Counted from the first letter of the stretch, positions 1 to 54,365 are shown. The stretch: 64,000 nucleotides of DNA from Paralichthys olivaceus (GCF_024713975.1 NC_091093.1:18845501-18909500); one strand, 5' to 3'. Numbers and translations are program-made. The notes: a model not told the origin generated them from the sequence alone.

Positions 1-1024
1 AGAGAAGCCACATCTGCGTGCAGCTTGTTCTGAGGACAAAGCAGCCAGGATGTGTCTGCACAAGCTGAGAAGTGATGCTCTACCCATCCAGAACCAGGCT
101 TTTAATTATATTTTTGTTTTATTTGTTGTGTAGCTTTATGCCAGTATATAGAGGCTACTAAATTCAGAGATGGGGCCAGAGGAAAATTGGCAAAGGCAGA
201 CGAAGGTAACCCTCCCACCACACACACTCCTACCCCTCTTAACCTGAACTCAGCTTTAGCCCTTCAGCCTTTAACCTGGCACAATTTGTTTTTTTCTCCC
301 TCTTTTGTTCCTTCAAATTTTGAGTTTCCACAGTTATTTTCTGCACAGGTTGCGGGGACTTGCCCTCTCTGTTTTGCGCACTCTGATTTCTCTCCTCCTG
401 GTTTCCCTCGTCCCCTCCCTCCCTCCCTCCTTCCCTCCATCTCTCACTTCCTCCAGCAATAGCTGAACGAGCTGATGTTTGACAATCACTGCTTCTGTTT
501 CTCTCTCACACACGAATCCAGTGCTGCCTGTGCTGGCATTGCTTGGTCAATGTTTACTCTCCCCCTACACTCTGAATGATTTTTCAGTGCTGCCTTGGTG
601 TGTGCATCACTTCTGCTTTACTCTGGGTTCAAATCAACTCAGTTTGTCTTTTTTATGATTGATTATTTTCTGTGCTGTTTTGTATTGCCATTAAAGCTGT
701 CAGGAAGCATTCAGAGCTATAAAGTTTGGTTGATTTACTTTCTCTGATAATCTGTTTTGGATATTAAGATGCCATCTGCGTCATCATATTTACTTGGTTA
801 GTCTCTAGTCTAAATGGATGCAGATGACAGCTTTAAATGATGCAATACAATCTTCCTCCCAAGACAAATATGCTGACTCGCTGTTTCTTCCTGGAGTTGT
901 GCCTGGCACCTGCTTCTGATCAAACTGTTTTTATTTTTACACCTGGAAATCTACATAGGGTGCTTGTCTTATTTGTGCCTTTGCCCTCTCTCCCTCTCTC
1001 CCTTTCTCTCTGTTGGACTTTCAG
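1..1024 (+). other. dennd5a: dennd5a intron (3' part), non-coding
   Basis: This stretch precedes the first visible dennd5a exon and ends in a long pyrimidine tract (about 983-1023) closing with CAG, a good acceptor. A CCCT-rich low-complexity patch lies near 410-445. I see no exon, RNA gene or recognisable transposon in it. The first coding exon of dennd5a, which in vertebrates encodes roughly 60 residues, must lie to the left of the window. Confidence 0.75.
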
Positions 1025-20942
<19,918 letters not shown>

Positions 20943-22260
20943 ACCAAACCAACTATCCCACAAGATGCATCTGAGCAGGAAGATCACTGGGGACCACTGA
21001 AAAGAATAACAGAACCTTTTATATGCAGAACCTGGCTTGAACAAAGGACGTTTTCTGGCTTATATTAAAGCTACTGTTACATTTGCCATATATTAAGTGC
21101 AATGAGCCTTTCAAGATACGTTGTTATTTTTATCCTCGATGATGTTGCCATTAGATGTTAAAAATATGTTTTCTATTATGAATCATGATTTTCACATTAT
21201 CGACGATGACCTACTTGTGCTATAACGTTTTAATGAAAGCTGAATATTTTCATTGTTATCGTGAACTGCTGACAATGGCTATATTTAAGGGAACGCAAGG
21301 ATCAAAACTGTTAATATATTTTCAGAGAAAAACAGTATTATTTTGTTAAACCAGTCAAGTTGCTTGCTCTGTTGTCAACTCAGATTCCAATGTCATAATG
21401 CAGAGCTTAAAGCAAATGATGTAGAAGTATGCTTTATAAGTATGTGTGTGACAGGGAGGTTTGTAGAGTGGAGGATGACTCACCTACATAGGAATAAAAA
21501 GGCCAATACATTTGAGCCTTTCCCTGAGAAATGTACGAGTATGCAAATCTTTTACATGAATTACCTTCAGAGAAAATGTTCCTTCTTGCATGATAAGACC
21601 GTGTGATTTAAACCTGAATCCGGTGATGGACATTGATATTCAGTTGGACAAAGGAAAATACCCCAAGTCTTTGGTTTGTGTTCCAGACACACGTCCTCCA
21701 AGTGATGCGTTACTCAGCTTTCTGTGCAAAGTTTATCACACTCACAGCCTCTGTCAGTACCTCCAGCCAGTACCCCCCCCCCATCATCATCCCAGCCCTG
21801 ACACTACATCTGTCCTCTGCCCTGCACACAGCATGACGATCCCTGCAGACTGCTTTTGGTGAAGGATGATCTCCTGCTTCCCTTCAGATTTTGTTATATC
21901 ATGGTTTCTTGCTATGCAATATCCAGAAGAGAAAATTCAACCCCCTCAAACTTCATGTTCTGGTGTGTTGAGGAATTACCGGGCCCGCCTCCGTTACATC
22001 CATCGAACTTTACTGTGCAGAAAAAGAGATTTGATATGTGAAGGACTTCTTTTCTGTGCCAACAGTGTCTGGAACGACTGTGTTGTACTTGTCTATGTAC
22101 GACCCACACATGAGCATCTTGGGAGATATATATATTTTTGTTTTTCCAATACGGTTGTACATTTATTGACATAGCTGTGTAATGTAGTGTTTACTAAGTG
22201 AGCAACAGTGTACAGTGTAAAAATATATTAAGAATAAAGCATCTGTAATGCGTTATAAAG
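20943..22260 (+). other. dennd5a: dennd5a 3' untranslated region
   Basis: About 1.3 kb after the TAA stop, AT-rich with no long coding signal. A consensus AATAAA at 22233-22238 is the likely polyadenylation signal, which puts the 3' end near 22,255. The 102-residue open frame inside it (21866-22174) has no family resemblance and is treated as chance. Confidence 0.75.
22233..22238 (+). terminator. dennd5a: dennd5a polyadenylation signal (AATAAA)
   Basis: A consensus hexamer lies 1.29 kb after the stop codon, followed by a GT-containing stretch. It is the last AATAAA before the sinhcaf promoter region. Confidence 0.7.
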
Positions 22261-22800
22261 ACTTGGTTTTATTATATTACTGTTGAACCATTTTCTGGTG
22301 AATGTGATTCCTCAGCTGAAAATATGTAGATAACTATAAAAGTGCAATATTCTCAGATTGTTAGACGTGATAGTAAACAGAAAAGTGTTGAGTCAAGACA
22401 AAATTAAAAACAAAACTAAAATGAGTAAAATCAGTAATAGTGATTGAGATTTTCTTAGTTTATTTAATTTAAGATAAAACTTGTCAGTTGCATACTAAAC
22501 TTGTTGTCTACTTTTCCCTCCACTTTCTAAGTATTATATATATATAAAAAAATATATATATATATGGATAATAATTGTTAGTTGCAGTCCCGAGTTTTAT
22601 CTAAACTGGTTGTTGCCCAAAGAATTAAGATAATTGTTAGCTACACCCCAAATTTTATATTAACTTGTATTGTACCACTTTGTATTAATTATTTCCAAAA
22701 ATATTTAAAAACTGTGATCACCTCCTCATGTAATAATGATAACCAGTGTGAAAGGAGTCAGCGCATTAGAGTGATGTAGGTGTGATGTAGGTGTGATGTA
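22261..22800. other. Short intergenic spacer, AT-rich
   Basis: Between dennd5a and the sinhcaf promoter. It contains an (AT)n near-palindrome at about 22534-22565. I see no gene in it. Confidence 0.6.
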
Positions 22801-23900
22801 TCTGCAGCGCAGTGATTTCACCGATCACACCGCTGCTGCTCCTTCTCAGCTGAAAACATGTAAACAAACGCTTTCGCGCCATTTCAGAGGGCTGTTGTTC
22901 TTTAAAGCGTCGGGCCCGGTGGTTTATGGGACTTTGAGTTTAAAAGGAAGGGGTTAAAAACTGAGGCAAACCGGAGTTCTCCCGCCCGTTCAACTACACC
23001 TCCCAGCATCCACTGCCACCGAGGGGCTCGCGAGGACGGCTGCGATTGGTTGGCTCTAGGTTCAAACTGAACGGCTGCCCTCCTTATATGGGCAGAGCTC
23101 GGGCAGCCCTTTCATCAGGGCTCCTTATGCTAACGACATGCTAATGCCCAGCTGTATGCGGCGGTAGTAAGAGCATGCGCAGTGCGACACGAGGACACGG
23201 CGAGGATTCAAAGTTTTTGTTCAGTAAGTGCGCTCTTATTTCTCTCGTGCGGGAATTACATTTGGGAGATTCCGCCGGTTTGCTGCGTGCGGGAGAGACG
23301 CGTGAGTGTGCGTCGTAGCCGTAGCCGTAGCGTGACCCGTGCGTGTCCGCGTGTAGCGAGCCGAGCGTGCTGAAGAATAACCGACAATGGGATAACGTGG
23401 AAGTGAACGAGAGCGTGGCGTGGCGGAGGTAGCAGCATCGGCTAGCTAGCATGCTAACGGCTAACAACAATGAGCCGCGTTTGGCGCTCTGGCGGAATAA
23501 AGTTTGCATTTAAAGGCGACGCCGGGCTCGACGCTACTTTTCGCGTTTTTACCGACAACACGCACGCGCAGCGTCGAGTCCACGCCGGGGTGTTGCTCAG
23601 ACTCGCGCTTTATCCTGAATTCAGCGGGTAGCCCGGTAGCTTTTTGTTTTACTTCACAGAGCACCGCCGCCGCTTTTTGTTTGGGGTTTCCACAGCGGAC
23701 GCATCCGCGACCGACGCTACACACTACGGCGGCTACACCACCGACCACCGCACATCGACCTCAGTGAAGTTTGTAACGCACGGAGCTCTGTTCACGACAC
23801 TAACATCGACGATAGTAAAACGCTGTGTTGTGGGTGTACCGTGTCTGTGAACCACCTCACGTTAACCGGACGGAGTGTGCGAAAGTTCTGGAGTTGAATT
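22800..23900 (+). promoter_or_regulatory. sinhcaf: CpG-rich sinhcaf promoter and 5'UTR region
   Basis: CpG density rises sharply from about 22,860 to 23,780 compared with the AT-rich flanks, as in housekeeping promoters. Visible elements include an E2F-like TTTCGCGCC near 22873, a ZNF143-like site at 22993-23011, and a CCAAT-type GATTGGTTGG on the + strand (reverse CCAAT) near 23045. No clear TATA box was seen. A plausible non-coding first exon ends at 23223 with donor GTAAGT, and other donors farther down suggest alternative 5'UTR exons. The transcription start cannot be fixed from sequence alone. Confidence 0.65.
22993..23011 (+). promoter_or_regulatory. sinhcaf: ZNF143/STAF-like binding site
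   Basis: The sequence ACTACACCTCCCAGCATCC closely follows the known ZNF143 (SBS) consensus, ACTAYRnnnCCCAGMATGC, with the spaced ACTAC and CCCAGCAT halves intact. It sits upstream of the putative first exon in the CpG-rich region, as is usual for this factor. Confidence 0.6.
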
Positions 23901-24334
23901 GTGACGTAGCTTTTCTTAAAACAGCTTCTTTGGCGACACGAGTAAACAACACGAGCACAACCCGATGTTTGGATTTTAGTGTTATATCGATGTTATTTCT
24001 TCCTTGGACGTTCTGTGAGCAGACTTTAAATTCCTCACATTCTTCGATGTTGTTGCTTCGTCAGATTTCGTTTTGATCGGTTGTCGATGTGTTGCTCTAT
24101 CAGATAAATTGTGTTTTTATATGTTGAAGTTATTATTATGGGTTATTATGAATGACTTGTGATCGTGTGTGTGTGTGTGGGCGCGCTCGTGTAGGGACCG
24201 CCCCCTTCTCAGTAGTAGTAACCCCAGCTGTCTGCGGACAGACACACGGTGTTTATAACGAACACAGACACGATTACCGAGCTCTGGTTTTACGTTTGCA
24301 GGTTTTTGCCTGAAGACGGACACACAGTCAGACT

Positions 24335-25961
24335 ATGTTTGGCTTCCACAAGTCAAAGATCTACCGGAGTAACGACGGCTGTTGCATCTGCAAAACCAAG
24401 TCCTCCAGTTCACGCTTCACAGACAGCAGCCGATATGAAGAGACGTTCAGGCTCTGCTTTGGGTAAAGACACTTTCATTCATTCGTTCATAATGTGCGTT
24501 TGTGTGATGATACTGTTTTTTTTTTTTTTTTGCATATATCAGATGTCAAACTGAAACTGTTGGGTTCATTTACTTGTCCAGGCTGGCAGAGGATCGTGTT
24601 GGAGATATCTGCAATGCCTGCGTGTTACTGGTGAAGCGGTGGAAGAAGCTGCCTCATGGTTCTAAGAAGAACTGGAACCATGTAAGTGAAATATCTCCTG
24701 AAGGTGCTGAGAGTCGGGTTTTTTTCTCTCCTCGTCCTGAGTTGTAAAATGACTGGATGTTTTTGCCTGACCTGACTCAGGTGGTGGATGCCAGAGCTGG
24801 ACCAGGTTTCAAGATGACAAAACCCAAGAAGATCAAGAACAGTGATGGGAAGAAGAAAAGCAAGCTAAAGAAGCTCCACAAGTTAAAGAGACAAAGTAAG
24901 TTGTTTTAAAATATTGACTAATATCCCCACATATGTTGAGAAATGTGGTATTATCATCTGACTTTGGATTTTAAATATGTAGGTCACATGCAGTTTCACA
25001 TATACAGAGGTGGTTAAAAATGACTCTGCAGCATCTGGTGGTTCTTTGAGTTAGGGCACACTCTGTAACTGCATCATACCAGGGTCTGAGTTGAGCAGTT
25101 TTTCAGTAAAGTAATTGCCGTTCATTTTAATGATAGACAGATTTTTTTAAACAAAAAACGCACACAAACCCTGATTTCAGCTTGTGGAATGTGTTTTTAT
25201 TATTTTCTACTATGTCATGAATCTGGACACTTTTTGGTTTTGAGCTGTTGGGCAAGTGTAAATGTTTCAGTTGTTGTGTCTATGTAATAGAAATTTAAAA
25301 AAAATTACATAGACAATTAATGGATTGTTGAAATAGTTGTATTATTTGATAGTGCTGTTATTTAAACTTCATCTTCTGCTTTACGTTCGCCGATAACTAA
25401 TTTCCCTCCAAAATGTCAAGTGATTTTCTCTTGTAAATTCTAGTTGACTCCCTAAGGATGTAATCAGCAGTTTGCCAAATCAAGCTTTCGACTATGTTTA
25501 AGTGTTTGTGTTTTGTTTCCAAGCAGACTCTGATGCCCACAGCACCACCTCCAGTGTGTCTCCTGCCCAGTCCCCGAGTTACAGCAACCAGTCAGATGAT
25601 GGCTCAGACATCGAGTCCAAACAAAGACGTCCAACTCCTTCCATCTTCTCTTTCCTGGACCGGTCCTATTGGAAAAGGTAAATTATAGGTTTAATTATCA
25701 GGAAAAAATATTACTGATTTGACGGCTTTTTAAAAAGATTCATAACTAAAAGTGTCTTTTATCTTTTCCCCTTTTAGGCAAAAAGTGTGCTGTGGGATTG
25801 TCTACAAGGGGCGGTTTGGAGAGGTGATCATTGATCCTCGACTTTTTAAACCCTGCTGCAGTTCCACTAAACAGACGACACTGGTCTCCACACAAGTGTC
25901 CACACACCTTCCAGACACACTTCCTCCACAGCTCCCAGAAGACGTGAAAGAAACCTGGTGA
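24335..25961 (+). CDS. sinhcaf: SIN3-HDAC complex-associated factor (FAM60A family)
   Basis: SINHCAF is a nuclear subunit of the SIN3-HDAC co-repressor complex and affects cell-cycle and TGF-beta target genes. Exons: 24335-24462, 24582-24681, 24781-24895, 25527-25677, 25778-25961 (TGA). They encode 225 residues, against about 221 in human. The start ATG lies 33 nt inside an exon whose acceptor ends at 24301, and the protein begins MFGFHKSKIYRS, the family start. Visible features are Cys pairs at about 17-20 and 52-55 (CCIC, CNAC) that suggest metal binding, a Lys-rich stretch at about 90-118 that looks like a nuclear localisation signal, a Ser-rich segment (HSTTSS, SPAQSPSYSNQSDDGSD), and the conserved C-terminal block SFLDRSYWKRQKVCCGIVYK with FKPCC. 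Its tail (about 200-225) diverges from the human protein. Given its position beside dennd5a it may be the fish paralogue called sinhcafl/fam60al rather than the direct SINHCAF orthologue. Confidence 0.93.
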
Positions 25962-27935
25962 TTGCTTTTGTTGAAAATCCTCCAATAGGGTTGTCCATGG
26001 CATCCACCTGGATTTGTCTCCAGTGGCAGACCTCTAATCCCCACTCCCCTGTTAGATCAGTTTGTTAGATATTTCTTTTCTACGTAATTTTCCTTTTTTA
26101 ATATGGGTATTTTTTTAAACTTTTGTATAGAGGTAAATTTCTTTTTTTATATAAAAAGCTAAAAGGAAAAAAAATCTTCTCATGGGCATTAGTGTTATTT
26201 ATAGAATGATGCAACACATTTTGTTGAGGCTCTGTTTTTGATTCTGAATAGTTTTTTGTTTGTTTTTTCAGATTGTGTGATCAAATATCTCGTCACTTTT
26301 TTCATACATATCAAGACTGTTCCATTTTCATAATTTGTCAAATTGTAAGTGTGCATGTGAAAGACACCAGCTATTTCTAATACCAGCTGTTTCGTGTGTT
26401 GGAGTGGCTCTTCAACAAGTTGCTGCGATGTTTTGTCCTTTGTGTTTTGCTCCATATGTGTGAGTCTGTAGGATTTCTAGTACACAGAGGGCTGTTGGTG
26501 ACACCAGGGATCATTAGTACAACTGTCCTCTGAGTTGAGCTTTTAATGTGTATAGATGAGAACAAATCATTTCTGAAGTTTTCACATGTTAAGCATGCCA
26601 TGAGTTTCAAACACCTTGTAATCTGTTCAGCAGTGGGTGCACATTGACTCAGACTGATGTGGTTAGATCAAGCATGTACATTCCTCCGCCTTTCTGGAAT
26701 GACTAAAGCGATGTATTTATTTCTTTTGTTCAGCCTACAATGAAATGACAATGCATGTTGTAAAGCAAATGCTTTTTAAAACTGATTTTGTAAATACAGT
26801 GTTTTGGCTCTTGGTACATCTAAGCCCTTTTTCAAACCACTACTTCTGTAAAAAAAACAGTTTGTGTGTCTGAACGGCACTGAAAACCAATTTTTACGCT
26901 AATTTAGCGAAGCTTTTAATCACATTTTCATGTCTCATTATCTCAGGCACATTTCACTAACGGCATGCAAAGCTGTAGCCTATGCTCTGCAAAAAAATAT
27001 GTGAAAACTGCAGGAAAACTCTCGATTGCAGCATCAGTGAGCTGCAATATTCCTTTTAATCTGTATTTGTTCACTAATGGCATGCAAGGGTCAGAAATTG
27101 AACCTACAGGAATCACATGATCTGTTGTGTGGCTTCTTTACATTTTGTAAGGCGAATACTGTCAGAGAAAATGTGAGATTATTAGCGATGTGATTTACTC
27201 AGAAAAAGTTCAAACTATGCAGACATTATGAATGTGAGAAGTTCTCTTGGCTTGCTGTCACTTTTGCTATAGAAGTGTGAAGTGATGGATCCTTATTCAA
27301 CCAAATTGACTTGTAAAAAGCATCAAGTATTTCAGCAATAACTTTGCATTTACCTTATAATTCATAATTGTCTCGATGTTTATTTCCTGTTTTAATGTTG
27401 CTCAGATTGCACAGTTGTAGCCATGGTGATGTGCTTACTGTCTCTCAAATTAATACTGCATTGAAAACGGTTTTTTATTTGCATTATTGTAACCAATTCC
27501 AAACTTCATGAATTGACAGGCGATGCTCTGTAAAGTTGCTTAATATATAAACTTTTCTGCGGCAGGGTAGTTAAATGCTGAACTTGTTCTATTGTTCTTA
27601 TTAAAAGGAGAGATGCTGCTTCCTTTTAAGCTGGAAAATAAGCTTGTTTTTTGTCCTTATGGAGTTGCCATATTGTTTGTGCGAGGTACATCTTTGGGAT
27701 GTAAGATGTGCCTTAAATGAATTACCTGACTTTCATGTAATTTATATTTATTTATTATGAAACCTTTTTTTTTTTTACTGAAACTTTTGAGACAACTGTT
27801 GTAGAGCCTTTCAGAAAGTCTTATTATTTTGTGCACTTCTATTGAACATGCAATGTAGATGTTTTTTAAATGCTTCTTTTCCCTAAACTGTACCGCAAAG
27901 TAGAACTGTATTGTAATAAAAAGAAAATCAATTCA
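25962..27935 (+). other. sinhcaf: sinhcaf 3' untranslated region
   Basis: About 2 kb of AT-rich sequence without coding signal, ending at an AATAAA at 27915-27920. Two related phrases occur 115 nt apart, CACTAACGGCATGCAAAG near 26957 and CACTAATGGCATGCAAGG near 27072. They could be a small internal duplication or paired regulatory motifs. Confidence 0.75.
27915..27920 (+). terminator. sinhcaf: sinhcaf polyadenylation signal (AATAAA)
   Basis: A consensus hexamer followed by AAAAAGAAAATC. It is the last strong signal before the intergenic region. Confidence 0.65.
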
Positions 27936-29147
27936 TAAAAAGAAAAATGTGTATGTGCTGATAATGTTCACCTACAGAGGGCGGGCAAGAGCTACACAGC
28001 AGTTGGTTTTTCAGTGAGGTCATGCTGAAGAAGCAGAAAGAGGTGGAGGAGGCTTCACTCCATCAGAAGTCTGTTCAGAGAGAAATCCTCCAGTGACGCT
28101 TTCACAGGTAAGACACGACACATCAGCAATTTGACGTTTAGCTGAAGCTCCATTTTGATTGTTCATACCTTTATAATCCCTTTGGTTATTAACAGCACAT
28201 TACATTTGATTTAAATGTTATTTAATACATTAAAACATTTGAGCATGTCACATTAAGTATATTTAATGCAACTTATTGTATTAAGATTTCTCTTGATGAT
28301 GAAGATTCAGAGGCAATTTCTAAACACATAGTAACTAACCATAGACTGTGTGACTAACGCACAACATGCAGGCCAGGAGTAAATGAGCAGGAGGTTGTAT
28401 TAGAAGCTATGGAAGAGGATTAGGGCCACTGTGGGAAAAAACGTTATACGAAAAAAAGTTCTGACTCTTTAGTTTAATCTCAGAAGTATGGGTGCCTGTA
28501 CGGAACCAATTTCGGGGGCTCACTAGAGTGGAGGGGAAGAGAGGAGGTACATTTTTTATTATAAATTAAAAATGTACTTTGTTTAATTCAGTTTTGACTA
28601 ATCATATGAATTATTGTTTAAATAACTGACAGGTATACGCACTTACTGTCCTCCTAGATTGTTTATGGTATTTCACCTACAGATGGCGCCACAGCTGCAT
28701 AAATATGAACTATAACTCAGAGTCGTGACTCTTTTAAAAAAAACCTTTTCTGGTGAAGACCCAGCACCTGTCTGCAGGATTTCAATGATTTCATTCAGAT
28801 CGATATGTTTCAGTTGTGAATACTGATATAAATATCACATTTAGATGAATGTGAGACAGAGACAGAAACTTCTGTCTCTTCACATATTGGAGTAATGAGT
28901 GAGTTTGGTTCTTTGCAAATCCCTGTTTGTTTGATAACTGAACAACTTTCTTTATGACAACTCTCTCCAATGCAGTGGTCATGTGTCGTGTTTCCTGGCG
29001 GTGCAGCAGCGGAGGAAACACACCAACAAAGCTGTGACGCCTGGACGTCCAAAAGAAAACAGAAACAAGTTGGAAGCAGAGAGAAGATCGAGCCTCGATC
29101 ACTCTGCAGGACGCTCTGAGAACAGAGACCCAGAGGAGGCCTGGAGG

Positions 29148-29883
29148 CAGTGGTGTGGTAGTGGGGGGGGGGGGTCGAACTGACTTCCCAGGGCCCATAA
29201 GGGGAGGGGGGGCCCCTGAAAAGCCTAAATTAATAATTTAATCTCTAAGTACTGAATGAAAATGGCTGAAACTGGGTGAATGAATTGATTGATTGACAGA
29301 AATTTGAATCTCAAAATAGTGGAGGCTTCTTGAGGTCACCTGTCTCCCCCCTACAAACAAATAGTTAATAGTCCTCGCTGCTGCTTCTTCTGGAAACATA
29401 ATAGAAGTGTGTGAGCTGGAGCAGTGATGTTCAATGTTTCAGGAAAGAAACGGAAAGAATGTGAATCAGAAAATAAAAGAGAAAACGGAAAAAGAAAGAA
29501 AGAGAGCTGACAGACACTGTTGACAGATTTCTTTCCACAAGGTTAGAAAACTAAAATGGCATTTTTCAGGTGTGTTTTATACTTTAGGAACTATCTGAAT
29601 AAATGTTTAATAATGTTCTTTTTTGCATGATACTTCAAACAAACCTCAGTAAACTATGATAAAGTAACAGGAGGATTGAAATGTGATGATATTTCATATT
29701 TACTCATTCTAAATTTGGCATGCAGTGACTACCCTCACAAACACTACAGATTCATTTGTACAGAACTGTATTTGAAAATATATATTTTTTAATTTGCATG
29801 AGGGACATCATGAATCAAGAGAGGAAGGGGGCCCACAGAGACTGATGTGTCTAGGGCCAAGAATCGTGTGCTACGCCCCTGAC
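29148..29883. mobile_element. Possible non-autonomous DNA transposon (hAT-like MITE)
   Basis: The left boundary reads CAGTGGTGTGGTAGTGGGGG, followed by GGCCC-rich sequence. The right boundary, read on the minus strand, is CAGTCAGGGGCGTAGCACAC followed by GGCCCTAG. The ends are imperfect inverted repeats of the CAGNGGCGT type common in fish hAT elements. I found no matching 8-bp target duplication, and the interior has no transposase frame, so the call is tentative. Confidence 0.4.
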
Positions 29884-30178
29884 TGTGAGTATGTACTGTG
29901 TATGTATTGAGAGTATGTATTGTGTGTATGTACTGTGAGTATGTACTGTGTATGTATTGAGAGTATGTATTGTGTGTATGTACTCTGAGTATGTACTGTG
30001 TATGTATTGAGAGTATGTATTGTGTGTATGTACTGTGAGTATGTACTGTGTATGTATTAAGAGTATGTACTGTGAGTATGTACTGTGTATGTATTGAGAG
30101 TATGTATTGTGTGTATGTACTGAGAGTATGTACTGTGTGCACGTAATGAGTATGTACTGTGTGTATAAAGTGTGTATG
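29884..30178. repeat. 50-bp minisatellite made of GTATGTA subunits
   Basis: The 50-nt unit starts TGTGAGTATGTACTGTGTAT. Copies start at 29884, 29934, 29984 and 30034 (the last shortened to 37 nt), then 30071, followed by a decaying tail to about 30178. Copies differ at one to three positions. Inside the unit a GTATGTA core recurs four times, which shows an older short-period array later amplified as 50-mers. Long minus-strand open frames over it (Tyr/Thr/His-rich) are products of the repeat. Confidence 0.92.
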
Positions 30179-30399
30179 TTAGTCACAGTTTTAAGACACA
30201 CTCGATCACGTTGGCGCAATAATAGGATTTCCGGTTTAGGATTTCAAAATAAAATTCCCTTCCAGCGCTCTGATCTCATAACCTTTTCATCATCATCACG
30301 ACGCTTCCGGTTCAGCACCGGCGATTTAATTGACTTGACGCAGCGGTCTCCTTTTTTTTACGTGTACGCGCGCGCACGCTCTCATTCTCGCTCTCTTTT

Positions 30400-30401
<2 letters not shown>

Positions 30402-30469
<68 letters not shown>

Positions 30470-30487
30470 ATACACACATACACACAC
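30402..30487. repeat. (CA)n microsatellite upstream of scube2
   Basis: About 31 uninterrupted CA units followed by CATACACA variants. It lies about 130-215 bases upstream of the scube2 start codon, close to where the promoter should be, so length variation could affect expression. Confidence 0.95.
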
Positions 30488-30617
30488 TCCTTTCTCTTTT
30501 CAAAAGCCCCTTGTGAGCAGATTGACAGGCTAGAATGAAAATGAGGCGGACGCTCGCTCACGGCTTCAGTGCGTACGCGCCCGCCTGAGCAGACGCCTCC
30601 ACTTGGATCATATCACC

Positions 30618-48112
<17,495 letters not shown>

Positions 48113-49100
48113 GAAGCGTCCTCACCATGTGTCTGGGTTATAGATTAAATACCGGCCACAGTATCTGCTTTTTTCCAACTGGCCCCAAAACACAGTATTC
48201 TGAAGTTGCCTGTTTTCACCTGGAGGGATGAGGGGACAACACATTCCATTAAAAATGATCCTGAGTTGGAAGTAGACAAGACAAGCAAGTTGATTCATAA
48301 CTGGAGCTTTTAGAGGGAACATAGATCTAAATGAGGATTCCTCAGAAATCGGGGTCTCTTCCCTTTGTTTGGAAATTTGGAAACATGTTTTTGAAAATTG
48401 TAAATTACTTTATACCCTCTTTTAGATTTTGAAGTCACTTCTCATGATTTACAAACTGCAAGTCTGTATCTGAATATTGCTAAATATTCTACAACCCATC
48501 ATTATGAGACTTGTGATTATGAACATTGTGATTAAAAAACAAATATGGTAGCTAAACAGATGAATGTCAGCCAATGTATCTATAGTTTTAACTTAGGCTA
48601 CTTTCACAGGTAGAGACGAAATCCTGCAAAATGACAGAAACAAATATAGCACAACGTTTTCATGGAGAAATTAGCGCCACTAAAGAAGTAGTGGCACCAC
48701 AAAAGCAATTATTCTGATGAATCTTTTGTATATGATGTAAAAAGTTTTAGGTGAAACGCTAATGTAATGTAGCAACTACATACATTTGGACAGTATAGCA
48801 TTGCTGCAACTGCTTGTGGCTTTTTTTTTTTGGTTTTCCCAAAAAAAATATAAAAAATAACAGTGGCTTTTATGCATTTATGAGACATCAGCTGCCTCGC
48901 CAGTACCTGTCAGTACATTTTGTATTATGAACTAGCAACCAAAGACAACCGCTCACTCTGCAGAAGGTCAGAGACCATGAAAAAAACAAGGCATCCTGTA
49001 AAATAGAACTGAGCTATTCACCTGTCTTAGATGATACGTGTATGTATATTTTCTATGGTTTTGTACATCTAATATGCTGTAAATAAAGATAGGAAACTTA
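48113..49100 (+). other. scube2: scube2 3' untranslated region
   Basis: About 1 kb of AT-rich sequence after the TAA stop, without coding signal, ending at an AATAAA at 49082-49087. Confidence 0.75.
49082..49087 (+). terminator. scube2: scube2 polyadenylation signal (AATAAA)
   Basis: A consensus hexamer (GTAAATAAAGATAGG) 970 bases after the stop and 87 bases before a long (AC)n tract. Confidence 0.7.
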
Positions 49101-49172
49101 TTTTATGTTATCATTCCTCCCTCTCACTTTTTTTCTAGAACAAAACAGAACTTTTAAATTGTTTGCAACACA

Positions 49173-49173
<1 letters not shown>

Positions 49174-49248
<75 letters not shown>
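49174..49248. repeat. (AC)n microsatellite
   Basis: About 37 uninterrupted AC units in the scube2-tmem9b gap. Confidence 0.97.
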
Positions 49249-49250
<2 letters not shown>

Positions 49251-49816
49251 CACATGTATCCATGGAGGGGATTGATCCTAAAAAGTGAAAATAAAATCCT
49301 CATCGTTTTTATATTGACCTGGCATCCGCTCCAGAAAAGTGTTATTCTGGCGGTAGAGATGTAAGACACTGGAATATTGTGTACAAAACAAAAAACTGGT
49401 TTAGAAAAACAGCTTGCACAAGTACAAGCATAACCAGAGAATGAAAAACATTTATTACTCTTTCCCTCGAGAAGCCCCACTCCCCTGCTTTAAGCAATTG
49501 GCTCCTGCATCTTATTGGGATACAACAATCAAGTTAAGTCAAGTCTGTCTGTCCCCGGCAGCTACAGTCACACCTGCTTCTGTGTGAACTAACCTGCTCC
49601 CATAGATCACAATTAGAAATTCAGAATGTATCAAGCGTAAACCTGAGCTGCAATCCCTTAAATAATAAATAATAAAAGTGAAAGTAGGCTCCTCAACAGG
49701 ATGGAGAATGGCACCTTTCAGTGTTTTATACTGTAAAGTACTGGATAAATCACATTAACATGTAGTAAGGACTGTTAATGTAGCTGATCAGGTTAACTAC
49801 ATGTAGGTCATAGAAA

Positions 49817-54365
<4,549 letters not shown>

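Larger units (their letters stand above)
27940..30617. other. Intergenic region between sinhcaf and scube2
   Basis: It contains, in order: a small open frame at 28022-28096 followed by a GTAAGA donor-like site at 28109; a possible MITE at 29148-29883; the 50-bp minisatellite at 29884-30178; and a (CA)n tract at 30402-30487. The last 80 bases before 30,618 are CpG-containing and should include the scube2 5'UTR. I see no convincing gene here. Confidence 0.6.

Noticed and set aside
28791..29198. 135-codon minus-strand frame upstream of scube2
   Set aside because: No recognised domain; it overlaps the edge of a probable MITE and a G run; an open frame on the opposite strand shows the same lack of features.
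29789..30219. 117- and 122-codon minus-strand frames rich in His, Thr, Tyr
   Set aside because: They translate the 50-bp minisatellite. All three frames are open because the unit lacks stops, so there is no evidence of a gene.
30107..30538. 143-codon + strand frame over the (CA)n tract
   Set aside because: Half of it is a His-Thr repeat from the microsatellite; it lies in the scube2 upstream region with no start or splice context.
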